Positions 36,380-46,892 of a stretch of DNA of 64,000 nt are shown piece by piece. The number at the start of each line of letters is the position of its first letter. The stretch's first letter is position 1. The position numbers and the translations under genes are program-made. Origin of the DNA: JADGGM01 sp027307005 (GTDB lineage Bacteria > Gemmatimonadota > Gemmatimonadetes > Gemmatimonadales > Gemmatimonadaceae); NCBI GenBank assembly GCA_035455745.1, contig DATIEP010000055.1, forward strand, positions 1 through 64,000, given 5' to 3'. Below the pieces are notes generated by a model that did no database searches, was not told the origin of the DNA, and saw only the letters and a program-made list of their open reading frames with translations.

Positions 36380-37003
36380 ATGTCGACCATTTATCCTCCG
36401 TATGTCATCGAGCGGTCGAGCCGCGGCGAGCGCACCTACGACATCTTTTCGCGCTTGCTCATGGACCGGATCGTGTTCCTGGGGACGCCGATCAACGACG
36501 ATGTCGCGAACATCGTCATCGCTCAGCTCCTGTTTCTCGACGCCGATAATCCAGAACGGGACGTGAATCTCTACATCAACTCGCCGGGCGGCAGCGTCTC
36601 GGCGGGCATGGCGATTTACGACACGATGCAGTTCATGAACTCGCCAATCCGAACCATCTGCATGGGAATGGCGGCGAGCATGGGCGCCTTCCTCCTCGCG
36701 GCCGGCACCTCCGGCAAGCGATCCGCGCTGCCGCACGCGAGGATCATGATCCACCAGCCTTCTGGTGGCGCCCAAGGTACGGCGGCGGACATCGAGATTC
36801 AGGCGAAAGAGATTCTGTATTTGCGGTCCAAGATGAACGAGCTCATGGCGAAGCACACGGGCCGCACGGTGGAACAGATCGAGCGCGACGTGGACCGCGA
36901 CCGGTTCATGTCATCCGATGAGGCCAAGCAGTACGGGCTGATCGACAACGTGATCGTCCAGGCCCGGGCGCTGGCGACAACGGAGCGGAAGACGACCTTG
37001 TGA
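36380..37003 (+). CDS. clpP: ATP-dependent Clp protease proteolytic subunit
   Basis: The 207-residue ClpP forms the protease barrel that works with ClpX. The catalytic Ser is at residue 100 (GMAASMGAF) and the His at residue 125 (RIMIHQPSGG). INSPGGSVSAGMAIYDTMQ is the substrate-groove strand. The start at 36380 follows a CAAGGAGC ribosome site; an ATG at 36347 would add 11 unrelated residues. Regulated proteolysis partners lie on both sides. Confidence 0.97.
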   Translation: MSTIYPPYVIERSSRGERTYDIFSRLLMDRIVFLGTPINDDVANIVIAQLLFLDADNPERDVNLYINSPGGSVSAGMAIYDTMQFMNSPIRTICMGMAASMGAFLLAAGTSGKRSALPHARIMIHQPSGGAQGTAADIEIQAKEILYLRSKMNELMAKHTGRTVEQIERDVDRDRFMSSDEAKQYGLIDNVIVQARALATTERKTTL

Positions 37004-37137
37004 ATTAGTTCACATGAACGTGTCGAGGACGACGCTTGACCGTCATTTTTGGGGGTGTTAAGTATCGCCACCCCACCGCACCCCCCGTCAATGGGGGAGC
37101 AAGTTGATGCCCGCTTCACCTGTTCCCGCGGACCCCT

Positions 37138-38388
<1,251 letters not shown>

Positions 38389-38402
38389 AAACCTGGGACG
38401 CA

Positions 38403-38417
38403 CGCGGCGTAGCCGCG
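38403..38417 (+). terminator. Possible short hairpin after clpX
   Basis: CGCGGC-GTA-GCCGCG is a perfect 6-bp stem with a three-base loop, 15 bases past the clpX stop and followed by GCGCTTTGGG. The T-run is minimal, so it may only be an mRNA-end structure. Confidence 0.35.
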
Positions 38418-38549
38418 GCGCTTTGGGAATAGGAAATCGACGGCTGCGAACCCGCGGCCGTGCTCGAGTCTGCTCTCGAGGCGAGTGCCGGCCGCCGAAT
38501 CCTGCTCCGTGGCGCGCCGCGCGCGACGCGTGGTTCCTATATTCATCCC

Positions 38550-40940
38550 ATGCTCACCATCGTCCGCGGCGACGAAATCTTCGACGTGCCTGATCGCCTG
38601 CCGGTGATGCCGCTGCGGGACGTCGTGGTGTTTCCCTACATGGTCATTCCCCTGCTCGTGGGGCGGCCGGGATCGCTCGCGGCCATCGAGCAGGCGGTGG
38701 CCGGCGACCGCTGGATTTTCCTGGTTGCCCAACGCGACGGCGAGGTGCAGGAACCGCACGCGTCCACCCTGTATCGCACCGGCGTCGTTGGGCGGGTGCT
38801 GCAGGTTTCGCGGCTGGCCAACGGGACGACCAAGGTGTTGCTGGAAGGCGTCGCGCGCGCGCGTGCGGCGCGATACACGCCGGGCGGCGCTCTCTTGCGT
38901 GCGGCGGTTACCGCGGACCCGCTGCGGGCCGAGTCGACCGCGGCCTCCGACGACGCCATGTCGCGCCGGGCGGCCTCGCTCTTCGAAGAATACGTCGGGC
39001 TGCATCGGCGTCTTCCAGCCGAGGTGTTGTCGCTCGTGCAGGGCAGCGAATCGCGTGAGCGGCTCGCATATGCGATCGCGGCGCATCTGCAGGTGCGGCA
39101 CACGGTGCGGCAGAATCTCCTCGAGTCGCCGTCGTTCGCGTCGCTCACCGAGCGGCTGGCGGCCGTGCTCACGGCCGAGATCGAGATTCTGCGGCTCGAG
39201 CGCAAGATCGAGAACGATGTGCGGGGCTCGCTGTTCCAGAATCAGCGCGAGTTCTATCTGCAGGAGCAGCTCAAGGCGATTCACCGCGAGCTGGGGCAGG
39301 AAGACAGCGACGACTTCGACGAGCTGCAGTCGGCGATCACGGCGAAGGGGCTGCCCGAGCACGCGCGGGAGCGGGCCGAGCGCGAGCTGAGAAAGCTGCG
39401 CCGCACGCCGCCGCTGTCGCCCGAGTCGACCGTTGGGCGCAACTATCTCGACTGGCTGTTGGGGCTCCCGTGGACGGAGCGCACGGACGATCTGCTCGAC
39501 GTGTCGCGCGCGCAGGCGGTGCTCGACGAGGATCACTTCGGGCTGCAGGACGTGAAGGAGCGGATCCTCGACTACATCGCGGTGCTGGCGTTGGTCGGGA
39601 AGCTCGAGGGGCCGATCCTGTGCCTGGTCGGCCCGCCCGGCGTCGGCAAGACGTCGTTAGGCAGGTCGATCGCCCGCGCGTTAGGCAGGCGTTTCGCCCG
39701 CATGTCGTTGGGCGGCGTGCGCGACGAAGCCGAGATCCGCGGGCATCGCCGCACGTACATCGGGTCGCTACCCGGCCGCGTGCTCCAGGCGATGCGGCGC
39801 GCCGGCGTCGTCAATCCGGTGATCCTGCTCGATGAGGTCGACAAGATGGGACAGGATTGGCGCGGCGACCCGGCGGCGGCGCTGCTCGAAGTCCTCGACC
39901 CCGAGCAGAACCGCGCGTTCAGCGATCACTACCTGGATGTCGAATACGACCTGTCGCAGGTGCTGTTCATCACCACCGCCAATGCGTTAGGCCAGGTCCC
40001 GGATCCGCTGCGCGACCGCATGGAGATCATCCGGCTTCCGGGCTACGTGGACCACGAGAAGCACGCCATCGCGCGGCAGTATCTGGTCCCGCGGCAGCTG
40101 CGGACGCACGGCCTCGACCCGGCCCTGGTGACCATCCAGCCGGACGCGCTGACGGAAATCGCGCGCGGCTACACGCGCGAGGCCGGCGTGCGCGAGCTCG
40201 AGCGCCGCATCGCGCGCATCGCCCGCAAGCTGGCCCGGCGCGCGGCCGCCGACCCCGCCGTGGCCACGACGCCGATCACCATCGCGCCCCAGGATCTCGT
40301 CGGCTTGTTGGGCGTGCGGCCGTACGACGACGATCGGGCGCAGCTCGAGGATCGCGTGGGGGTGGCCACGGGCCTCGCCTTCACGTCGGTCGGCGGCGAT
40401 CTGCTCGAGATCGAGGTGGCGGTGGTGCGCGGGCGGGGCCGCCTCCAGCTCACCGGCACGTTAGGCGACGTGCTCAAGGAGTCCGCCGGCGCGGCGCTCA
40501 GCTACGCGCGGTCGCGCGCCAGCTTGTTGGGCGTCGACGCGGATTTTGCCCGCGCCCGCGACATCCACGTGCACATTCCCGCCGGCGCGACACCCAAGGA
40601 TGGCCCGTCGGCCGGCATTGCGATCGCGACCGCGCTCGTGAGCGCGCTCACCGGCGCGGCCGTGCGCGGCGACACGGCGATGACGGGCGAGGTCACCCTC
40701 CGCGGACGCGTGCTGCCCATCGGCGGACTCAAGGAGAAGCTCGTCGCGGCCCGGCGGGCGGGCGTCGCGCACATCATCATGCCGGCGGCCAACGCACGTG
40801 AGCTGGACGAGATCGCGCCCGACATTCGCGAAGGGCTGACGTTCCATCCGGTGTCGACGATGGACGAAGTGCTGTCACTCGCGCTGCGCGCGGACCGGCA
40901 CGTTGACACCGGCATGGCGGTGTCCGATGTCACGCACTGA
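38550..40940 (+). CDS. lon: ATP-dependent protease Lon (LonA)
   Basis: The 796-residue LonA has the N-terminal substrate-binding domain (LPVMPLRDVVVFPYMVIPLLVGR), an AAA module with Walker A GPPGVGKTS and Walker B VILLDEVDKM, and a protease domain with the catalytic Ser in PKDGPSAGIA and Lys in GGLKEKLVAA. It degrades damaged and regulatory proteins in the cytoplasm. The ATG at 38550 gives the family N-terminus; the preceding open frame to 38460 has no conserved sequence. Confidence 0.97.
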   Translation: MLTIVRGDEIFDVPDRLPVMPLRDVVVFPYMVIPLLVGRPGSLAAIEQAVAGDRWIFLVAQRDGEVQEPHASTLYRTGVVGRVLQVSRLANGTTKVLLEGVARARAARYTPGGALLRAAVTADPLRAESTAASDDAMSRRAASLFEEYVGLHRRLPAEVLSLVQGSESRERLAYAIAAHLQVRHTVRQNLLESPSFASLTERLAAVLTAEIEILRLERKIENDVRGSLFQNQREFYLQEQLKAIHRELGQEDSDDFDELQSAITAKGLPEHARERAERELRKLRRTPPLSPESTVGRNYLDWLLGLPWTERTDDLLDVSRAQAVLDEDHFGLQDVKERILDYIAVLALVGKLEGPILCLVGPPGVGKTSLGRSIARALGRRFARMSLGGVRDEAEIRGHRRTYIGSLPGRVLQAMRRAGVVNPVILLDEVDKMGQDWRGDPAAALLEVLDPEQNRAFSDHYLDVEYDLSQVLFITTANALGQVPDPLRDRMEIIRLPGYVDHEKHAIARQYLVPRQLRTHGLDPALVTIQPDALTEIARGYTREAGVRELERRIARIARKLARRAAADPAVATTPITIAPQDLVGLLGVRPYDDDRAQLEDRVGVATGLAFTSVGGDLLEIEVAVVRGRGRLQLTGTLGDVLKESAGAALSYARSRASLLGVDADFARARDIHVHIPAGATPKDGPSAGIAIATALVSALTGAAVRGDTAMTGEVTLRGRVLPIGGLKEKLVAARRAGVAHIIMPAANARELDEIAPDIREGLTFHPVSTMDEVLSLALRADRHVDTGMAVSDVTH

Positions 40941-41586
40941 CGGGAGCGAGGAACCGCAGTCCGGGATGCGATCGGAGCCGCTCGTCATTCGACGGCTGGA
41001 GTTTCTGGGCGGACAAGCGTCGCCCGGTGGATGGCGTCCAGACGCCGGGTTGCCCGAAGTCGCGTTCAGCGGGCGGTCCAACGTGGGGAAATCGTCGCTG
41101 CTCAACACGCTCGTCAAGCACAACTCGTTGGCGCGGGTCAGCCAGCAGCCCGGCAAGACGCGCGAGATCAACTTCTTTTCGGTGAACGACGCGCTGGTGC
41201 TCGTGGACTTGCCCGGCTATGGCTATGCGCGTGTGGCGCAGGAAGAGCGCGCGAAGTGGCGGCCGCTCATCAACGCCTACCTCGAGTCGAGCGCGCAGCT
41301 TCGCGGTGTCGTCCAACTTCTGGATGTGCGGCGCGAGCCGTCGCCGGACGACCGCCAGATGCTGGAATTCCTGGCCGAGCTCGGGGCGCCGACCATTGTC
41401 ACGATCACAAAGGTGGACAAGCTGTCTCGGGCACGGGCGGCAGCGCGGGTTGGCGAGATCACGGCGGCACTCGGGCTCGAGACCGAGCAGGTGATTCCGT
41501 TCAGCGCCGTGACGAGAGCGGGCCGCGACGAATTGGCGAGCGCCATCGAAGATCTCGTCGCGGCGCCATCGTGGCGGCAGCGGTAA
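40927..41586 (+). CDS. engB: Ribosome biogenesis GTPase EngB (YsxC/YihA)
   Basis: This 219-residue GTPase assists large-subunit assembly. GTPase motifs are in order: G1 GRSNVGKSS, G2 in PGKTREINFF, G3 DLPGYGYA, G4 TKVDK and G5 near FSAVT. The ATG at 40927 overlaps the last 14 bases of lon; Met at 40966 is an alternative that would remove 13 non-conserved residues. The lon-engB adjacency is widely conserved. Confidence 0.94.
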   Translation: MSRTDGSEEPQSGMRSEPLVIRRLEFLGGQASPGGWRPDAGLPEVAFSGRSNVGKSSLLNTLVKHNSLARVSQQPGKTREINFFSVNDALVLVDLPGYGYARVAQEERAKWRPLINAYLESSAQLRGVVQLLDVRREPSPDDRQMLEFLAELGAPTIVTITKVDKLSRARAAARVGEITAALGLETEQVIPFSAVTRAGRDELASAIEDLVAAPSWRQR

Positions 41587-41665
41587 CGGAGCCGGTATTC
41601 AACCTGACGCCGCCGATCGAGATGGGTCCGTTCCCCCTGCGATGCTTTTGTGTTACGGTACCAAC

Positions 41666-42523
41666 ATGGCTCTTCTGCCTCTCAAGAAGCTGTCCCCCGC
41701 TCCTGGCGCGCAGGTCGTCGACGCCTGGCTCGAGCAGATCGCTGATGGCCTCGCGCACGAGGACGCCGATCGGAACGCGCTGTGTCGCCGGGCGCTGTGC
41801 GAGATCTGGTATCCGGGATTCGCGCGCAATTGGGACAGCGCGGTCGAAGACGAGGCGCTGCCCTTGGCCACTCGGGCGGCATTGCTGGCGCTCGATCCGC
41901 GCAACGTGACGCTCGAGCCGGAGTACTACGCGGACTGCGACCAGGCGCGCTTCCAGCGCGTGAAACCGCTGCTCTGGCTCTGGTACAGCTTCGACCGGTC
42001 GCCGTTAGGCGCCCAGAACGTCGACATCGGGGTGCGGCTGCGCCGGCTCCTCGCGTCGCGCATCTTCAAGCGCTGCGGCGAGAACTTCAAGGCATTCCAG
42101 CACGTCGAATTCTCGTTCGGCTACAACATGGAGGTGGGCGACGACGTCGTGATCCACCGCCACGTGCTGCTGGACGACCGTGGCGGCATTGTGTTAGGCA
42201 ACAAAGTCTCCATCTCCGACTACGCCAACGTGTACAGCCACACGCACAGCATCGTCGATCAGCGCGACGTGACCAACGCGACCACGCGCATCGACGACGG
42301 CGTGCGCATCACGTATCACGCCACGGTGCTGGCGGGCGTGCACGTCGGGTGCGATGCAATGGTCGGCGCGGTCGCGGTGGCGACCAAAGATGTGCGGCCC
42401 CATCACGTGAACGTTGGAATCCCGGCCAAGAGCGTGCGCGTCAAGCCGAACGCGCCGGCCAAGCTCGACGAGTGTCTGCCGACGGCGCGGCAGCGGTCTA
42501 CCGGAGGAGGCGGACGCGCGTGA
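41666..42523 (+). CDS. Hexapeptide-repeat acyltransferase (maltose O-acetyltransferase-like)
   Basis: The 285-residue protein has a helical N-terminal half of about 140 residues and a left-handed beta-helix C-terminal half with hexapeptide turns (MEVGDDVVIHRHVLLDDRGGIVLGNKVSISDYANVYSHTHS), the catalytic-type His in the HTHS loop, and a final cap NVGIPAKSVRVKP. It most likely acetylates a sugar or other small acceptor; the acceptor is unknown. The stop overlaps the next gene by one base. Confidence 0.82.
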   Translation: MALLPLKKLSPAPGAQVVDAWLEQIADGLAHEDADRNALCRRALCEIWYPGFARNWDSAVEDEALPLATRAALLALDPRNVTLEPEYYADCDQARFQRVKPLLWLWYSFDRSPLGAQNVDIGVRLRRLLASRIFKRCGENFKAFQHVEFSFGYNMEVGDDVVIHRHVLLDDRGGIVLGNKVSISDYANVYSHTHSIVDQRDVTNATTRIDDGVRITYHATVLAGVHVGCDAMVGAVAVATKDVRPHHVNVGIPAKSVRVKPNAPAKLDECLPTARQRSTGGGGRA

Positions 42524-42978
42524 TGGATCGCTCCAGGTTCGCGAGTGTCGCACGCCGGCTGCTCGGCGGCGTCGCTCTGGCCGCGATGACCGCGGCCTGC
42601 GCCACGTACTGGCCGACGATCAGCGGTACGAGCACGCATACGCGCGGCGACGCGTTCACGTGCTCGATGGACCAACTCAAGGAGCTCGGCTATACGCCGC
42701 GCACCTGGAACGAGCGCGAGGGATCGATCGATGCCCAACGCATCAACCGGGAAGCGTCGGGCCAGCTGGCGCAGGAGCAGCAGCAGGTGGACAAGCTGGT
42801 CGTGCAGACGAAGGCCAACGGCGAGCGCGGGTCGACCATCGAGGTGCGCACCGAGACGGTACTCCGCCACTACACACGCTCCGGCTGGGTCGAAGACGGC
42901 CGTCCGGCATCGGAGGCCGTGCAGCAGTCAGGGAAGGCGCTGCTGGACCGCTGCTCGGGAGCCGCGCCGGCCGGCTGA
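42523..42978 (+). CDS. Small putative lipoprotein, function unknown
   Basis: The 151-residue protein starts with a basic segment, a hydrophobic stretch (LLGGVALAAMTAAC) and a lipobox cysteine near residue 26, so it is probably an outer-membrane or periplasmic lipoprotein. The mature part has two further cysteines (FTCSMDQL and LDRCSG) that could form a disulfide. A GTG directly before the ATG (42520) is an equal start choice after the GGAGGAGG ribosome site at 42503-42510. It is coupled to the acyltransferase gene. I recognise no family. Confidence 0.7.
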   Translation: MDRSRFASVARRLLGGVALAAMTAACATYWPTISGTSTHTRGDAFTCSMDQLKELGYTPRTWNEREGSIDAQRINREASGQLAQEQQQVDKLVVQTKANGERGSTIEVRTETVLRHYTRSGWVEDGRPASEAVQQSGKALLDRCSGAAPAG

Positions 42979-42986
42979 TCGACGCG

Positions 42987-43916
42987 TCAGAGCGGCACGC
43001 TCGCGGTGATCTGCCCGGCGCGTCCCGGCAGCTCGCCGCGGACGATGCGGCGCACCGGCACGCGGCCGGGTTGCGTTAGGCACTCGGCGGCGATCGTCTC
43101 CAGGGTCACGAACGCGACCCCATCGGCCAGCCACGCGTCGAGCTGGCGCTCGAACAGCCCGAGCAGCGCCGTGCCTTCCACTTCCGTATGGATCGAGTGG
43201 ATCTCGGTGCCGGCAATCGCCCGCCGATAGTACGCGATGAGCGACGCATCATCGGGCGTCTCCCGCGAGTTGTACGTCTCGTCCCACGTCGGGAGCGTGG
43301 TCGGCAACTGGATGGTGCGGAAGCGTGTTCCGCCGGCTTCGGGGTAGAACGGCGTGCCGCCGCGCGTATCCGAGGCATACGAGAGGTCGTAGCGGTCCTG
43401 GACGGCAAGCGACCGGGCCGTGGCGTGCCAGCCGGGCGCCGCCGACGCGCGCGCGCGCCGCCCGAAGATCTCGGCAAACGCGTCGTGCGCCCGACCGTAC
43501 TCGGCGGCGATCTGTGCTTCCGTTAGGCGATCGAGCTTGTCGTGCCAGCGCACGTGATCCCAGGCGTGTACGCCCACCTCGTGGCCGTCCGCCACCATGC
43601 GGATGTCCGACGCCAACCGCCTGCCGACCAGCGGCGCCGGCAGCAGCGTCCCGTAGAGCGCCGTCCGCGGACCGTACATCGACAGCGCGCGCGAGCGGAG
43701 CATCTTGCGCAGGAACCCCTTCCGCGTGAACAGCCGCGCCACGGCCCGCCCCGAGCGATCCGGGCCTAACGTAAAGAAAAACGACGCGCGGATGCCGCGC
43801 GCGCCGAGCGCGCGCAGCAGATTCGGCACGCCGGCGCGCGTGCCGAGATACGTATCGCAGTCCACCTTGAGCGCGATGCGCCGGCCGGACGGCGCCGCCG
43901 GCGCCGGATGCGTCAC
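42987..43916 (-). CDS. arnD: ArnD: 4-deoxy-4-formamido-L-arabinose-phosphoundecaprenol deformylase
   Basis: ArnD removes the formyl group from undecaprenyl-linked Ara4FN, making the L-Ara4N donor. The 309-residue protein is a polysaccharide deacetylase relative with the ArnD-type start KVDCDTYLGTRAGVPNLLRAL, ASFFFTLGPDRSGRAVARL, the KMLRS segment and GHEVGVHAWDHVRWHD holding the metal His residues. It is the last gene in the arn operon and overlaps the dehydrogenase-type gene upstream by four bases. Confidence 0.92.
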   Translation of the reverse strand: MTHPAPAAPSGRRIALKVDCDTYLGTRAGVPNLLRALGARGIRASFFFTLGPDRSGRAVARLFTRKGFLRKMLRSRALSMYGPRTALYGTLLPAPLVGRRLASDIRMVADGHEVGVHAWDHVRWHDKLDRLTEAQIAAEYGRAHDAFAEIFGRRARASAAPGWHATARSLAVQDRYDLSYASDTRGGTPFYPEAGGTRFRTIQLPTTLPTWDETYNSRETPDDASLIAYYRRAIAGTEIHSIHTEVEGTALLGLFERQLDAWLADGVAFVTLETIAAECLTQPGRVPVRRIVRGELPGRAGQITASVPL

Positions 43917-44947
43917 GGGACCAACGGGCGCTTGCGCGACCCCAGGTAGAAATCGAGCGTCAACCGAATGGCGTCCTCGAACCCGATGCGGGGCGCCCAG
44001 CCTAACTTCTCGGCCGCGTGCGCGACGGACGGAACGCGCGTCGGAATGTCCTGATAGCCGTCGCCGTAGTAGGACTCCGAGCGCACCTCGACGATGGCGG
44101 TGCGTTGGGCGGCGTCCTCGTAGCCCGGGTAGCGCGCGACCCCCGCGAGCAGGCGCTCGGCCAGCTCACGGATCGAGACGTCGTTGGCCGGATTGCCGAT
44201 GTTGAAGATCTCGCCGTCGGCCACGCCGTTCTCGTTCTCCAGAATGCGCATCAAGCAGTCGATGCCGTCCCGGATGTGCGTGAACGATCGACGCTGCCGT
44301 CCGCCATCCACGAGCTTGATCGGCTCGCCGTACAGGATGTTGTGGAGGAATTGCGTGAGCACGCGCGACGAGCCTTCCTTGGGCGAGTCCACGTTGTCGA
44401 GATGCGGACCGATCCAGTTGAACGGCCGGAACAGCGTGAACTTCAATCCGGCCTGCTGGCCGTAGGCGAAGATCACGCGGTCGAGCAGCTGCTTGCTCGT
44501 CGAATAGATCCAGCGCTGCTTGTGGATCGGACCGTACACGAGCGTCGAGCGATACTCATCGAACTCCGCGTCGGGGCACATGCCGTACACTTCCGACGTG
44601 GACGGGAACACGACGCGCTTCTTGTAGCGCACGCACTGTTTGACAATGCGCAGATTTTCCTCGAAGTCGAGCTCGAAGACCGAGAGCGGGTCGCGCACGT
44701 ACGTCGCCGGCGTGGCGATTGCGACGAGCGGCAGCACGACATCGCACCGCTTGATGTGGTACTCGATCCATTCCTTGTTGATCGCGATGTCACCCTCGAG
44801 GAAGCGGAAGCGCTTGTTCTCCAGAAACGGCTCGATCTTTTCGGCGGACATGTCGAGGCCGAACACTTCCCAATCCGTGGTGGTGAGGATGCGTTCGGTG
44901 AGCGCGTTGCCGATGAAGCCGTTGACGCCGAGGATGAGGACTTTCAT
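43913..44947 (-). CDS. arnA: ArnA-type UDP-glucuronate decarboxylase (dehydrogenase half)
   Basis: The 344-residue SDR-fold enzyme oxidatively decarboxylates UDP-glucuronate to UDP-Ara4-ulose. It opens with the NAD-binding GVNGFIGNALTERI, has STSEVYGMC and the catalytic Tyr-x3-Lys in YSTSK, and contains the ArnA-specific FRPFNWIGPHLDNVDSPKEGSSRV region. In E. coli this is the C-terminal half of bifunctional ArnA; here it is a separate protein coupled by an ATGA overlap to the formyltransferase gene. Confidence 0.93.
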   Translation of the reverse strand: MKVLILGVNGFIGNALTERILTTTDWEVFGLDMSAEKIEPFLENKRFRFLEGDIAINKEWIEYHIKRCDVVLPLVAIATPATYVRDPLSVFELDFEENLRIVKQCVRYKKRVVFPSTSEVYGMCPDAEFDEYRSTLVYGPIHKQRWIYSTSKQLLDRVIFAYGQQAGLKFTLFRPFNWIGPHLDNVDSPKEGSSRVLTQFLHNILYGEPIKLVDGGRQRRSFTHIRDGIDCLMRILENENGVADGEIFNIGNPANDVSIRELAERLLAGVARYPGYEDAAQRTAIVEVRSESYYGDGYQDIPTRVPSVAHAAEKLGWAPRIGFEDAIRLTLDFYLGSRKRPLVP

Positions 44948-45891
44948 GTGGCGGGTTGAGTGTTAGGCGCGTGCAGCGCGAGGTGGCGTGCGAGGTCGGC
45001 GCCATCGCGCTCGATATCGCCATCGATCTGCGCGCGCAATATCTCGAGCCACTGGGGGTCGGCGGAGCCGCACGCGACGTAGAGCCGGTCGTCGATCACC
45101 CGCATCTCGCCCGGGTGGGCTCCCTGCGCGCTCCAGCCGCCGTTCCGCGTTCGCCAGAGATACAGCGTTCGTCTCGCGTGCGGCGTGAAGGCGCCGGGAT
45201 ACGGGTGCGACACCGCGCGCACGAGATTATGGATGTCGGTGGCGCTCTGCGCCCAGACGAAGGCGCCGTCTTCGGGGCGGCGCTTGCCGAACGTGGTGGC
45301 GCGCGAGGCATCCTGGAGCCGGCGCGGTGCGCGTCCGGCCGCCAGTGCGTCGAGCTGGCGATCGAGGATTCGCACGGCGGCGTCGCGCACGCGCGCCTGG
45401 ACCTCGCACGCGGTGTCGTCGGGACCGATCGGGACGGCTTCCTGATCGACGATGTCGCCGGCGTCGGCGCGCGCGGTCATCACGTGGAGTGTGGCGCCGG
45501 TCTCCGTTTCCCCGTTGAGCACGGCCCAATTGACGGGGGCGCGTCCGCGGTAGCGCGGCAGGAGCGAGCCGTGCACGTTGAAGCTGCCTAACGGAGCCAC
45601 GGCGAGCGCGGCCAGCGGCAGTATCGACCGGTAGTAGCACGAGAGCACGAGGCCGGGCGCGGCGGACCGCAGTGCGGCCAGTTGGGCGGCCTCGTCGAGG
45701 CGCGCGTCGAGCCGCACCGGGATGCCGTTGCGCACCGCCAGCGACGCCACCGACGGAAACCACGTGGACTCGCCCGGCGCGTCGGCGTGCGTGTACACGA
45801 CGGCGATGTGCGCGTCCCGCTCCAGCAGCATCGAGAGACAGGCGTGACCGACGTCGGCGTAGGCGAAGAGCGTGATGCGCGGCCCCTTCAT
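44944..45891 (-). CDS. arnA: ArnA-type UDP-Ara4N formyltransferase (formyltransferase half)
   Basis: The 315-residue protein transfers a formyl group from N10-formyl-tetrahydrofolate to UDP-Ara4N. Its core motif FNVHGSLLPRYRGRAPVNWAVLNGE, with the catalytic Asn-His and the HxSLLPxxxG fingerprint, and the later DAGDIVDQEAVPIG match the ArnA N-terminal half and methionyl-tRNA formyltransferase relatives. The ATG at 45891 overlaps the arnC stop. The long open frame upstream of it belongs to other genes. Confidence 0.92.
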   Translation of the reverse strand: MKGPRITLFAYADVGHACLSMLLERDAHIAVVYTHADAPGESTWFPSVASLAVRNGIPVRLDARLDEAAQLAALRSAAPGLVLSCYYRSILPLAALAVAPLGSFNVHGSLLPRYRGRAPVNWAVLNGETETGATLHVMTARADAGDIVDQEAVPIGPDDTACEVQARVRDAAVRILDRQLDALAAGRAPRRLQDASRATTFGKRRPEDGAFVWAQSATDIHNLVRAVSHPYPGAFTPHARRTLYLWRTRNGGWSAQGAHPGEMRVIDDRLYVACGSADPQWLEILRAQIDGDIERDGADLARHLALHAPNTQPAT

Positions 45892-46892
45892 GGGCGGGGC
45901 ACCGACCCTTCGACGCCGCCGTCCTCGAGGCGCATCAGCGCACCCGTCGCGCCGTAGACGCGTCGCACGAGATAGCGCGGGCGGCCGCGCACCTCCTGGT
46001 AGATGCGTCCCACGTACTCGCCCACGATGCCTAACCCTGCCATGAGGACGCCCATCACCACGAACGCGAGCGCGAACAACGTGAACACGCCGTCGGCCTC
46101 CGAGGCGCGCAGCAACACGAACCGGCGGATCAGGAGATAGATGCCCAACGCGAGGCCGCCGCTCGCGGTGAGGAATCCGAACAAGGTGAAGACCTGCAGC
46201 GGCACGACCGAGAATCCCGTCATCAAGTCGAAGTTGAGGCGGAACAGCCGGTACAGCGAATACTTGGACGCGCCGGCGCGTCGCTCGGCGTGGCGCACGG
46301 CCACTTCGGCCGGCCGTCGCGAGAACGTTTGCGCGAGCGCCGGGATGAACGTGGACGATTCCTCGCACCGATTGATCAGATCGATCACCTCGCGAGAATA
46401 CGCGCGCAGCATGCACCCATAGTCGGTCATGCGGATGCCGGTGATGGCCGTCGTGACACGATTCACGACGTGCGATGCGACACGGCGGAACAAACTGTCC
46501 CGCCTGACTTCGCGCACGCCGCCCACCACATCGAACCCCTGGTCCGAGAGCGCAAGCAGCTTTGGAATTTCTTCCGGCGGGTTCTGGAGATCGGCATCCA
46601 GCGTGACCACGACATCGCCGCCGGCAATGGCAAAGCCGGCCAGGATGGCCGGGTGCTGCCCGAAGTTCCGACTGAGCTCGACGACGCGGAGCCTGTCGGG
46701 ATAGCGATCCACGAGACCGCGCAACAGGTCGAGCGACCGATCGCGGCTTCCGTCATCCACGCAGATGACCTCCGACGGCCGATCGAGTGCGTCGAGCACC
46801 GCGAACACGCGCGGCACCAGCTCGGGGATGTTGGCTTCCTCGTTGTAGACCGGGATCACCACCGACACCTTGGCCCGCGGCGCGCCGCTCAT
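45888..46892 (-). CDS. arnC: ArnC: undecaprenyl-phosphate 4-deoxy-4-formamido-L-arabinose transferase
   Basis: This 334-residue GT2 glycosyltransferase moves Ara4FN to undecaprenyl phosphate at the inner membrane. It has VVIPVYNEEANIPEL, the metal motif CVDDGSRDRS, TLDADLQNPPEEIPKL, and two C-terminal membrane segments (LQVFTLFGFLTASGGLALGIYLL and FALAFVVMGVLMAGLGIVGEYV). Position between arnB and arnA confirms the role. It overlaps both neighbours by four bases. Confidence 0.93.
   Translation of the reverse strand: MSGAPRAKVSVVIPVYNEEANIPELVPRVFAVLDALDRPSEVICVDDGSRDRSLDLLRGLVDRYPDRLRVVELSRNFGQHPAILAGFAIAGGDVVVTLDADLQNPPEEIPKLLALSDQGFDVVGGVREVRRDSLFRRVASHVVNRVTTAITGIRMTDYGCMLRAYSREVIDLINRCEESSTFIPALAQTFSRRPAEVAVRHAERRAGASKYSLYRLFRLNFDLMTGFSVVPLQVFTLFGFLTASGGLALGIYLLIRRFVLLRASEADGVFTLFALAFVVMGVLMAGLGIVGEYVGRIYQEVRGRPRYLVRRVYGATGALMRLEDGGVEGSVPRP

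Noticed and set aside
37036..37064. A TTGACC...TTAAGT promoter before clpX
   Set aside because: The -10 part matches only about half of the consensus, so I could not support it beyond chance.
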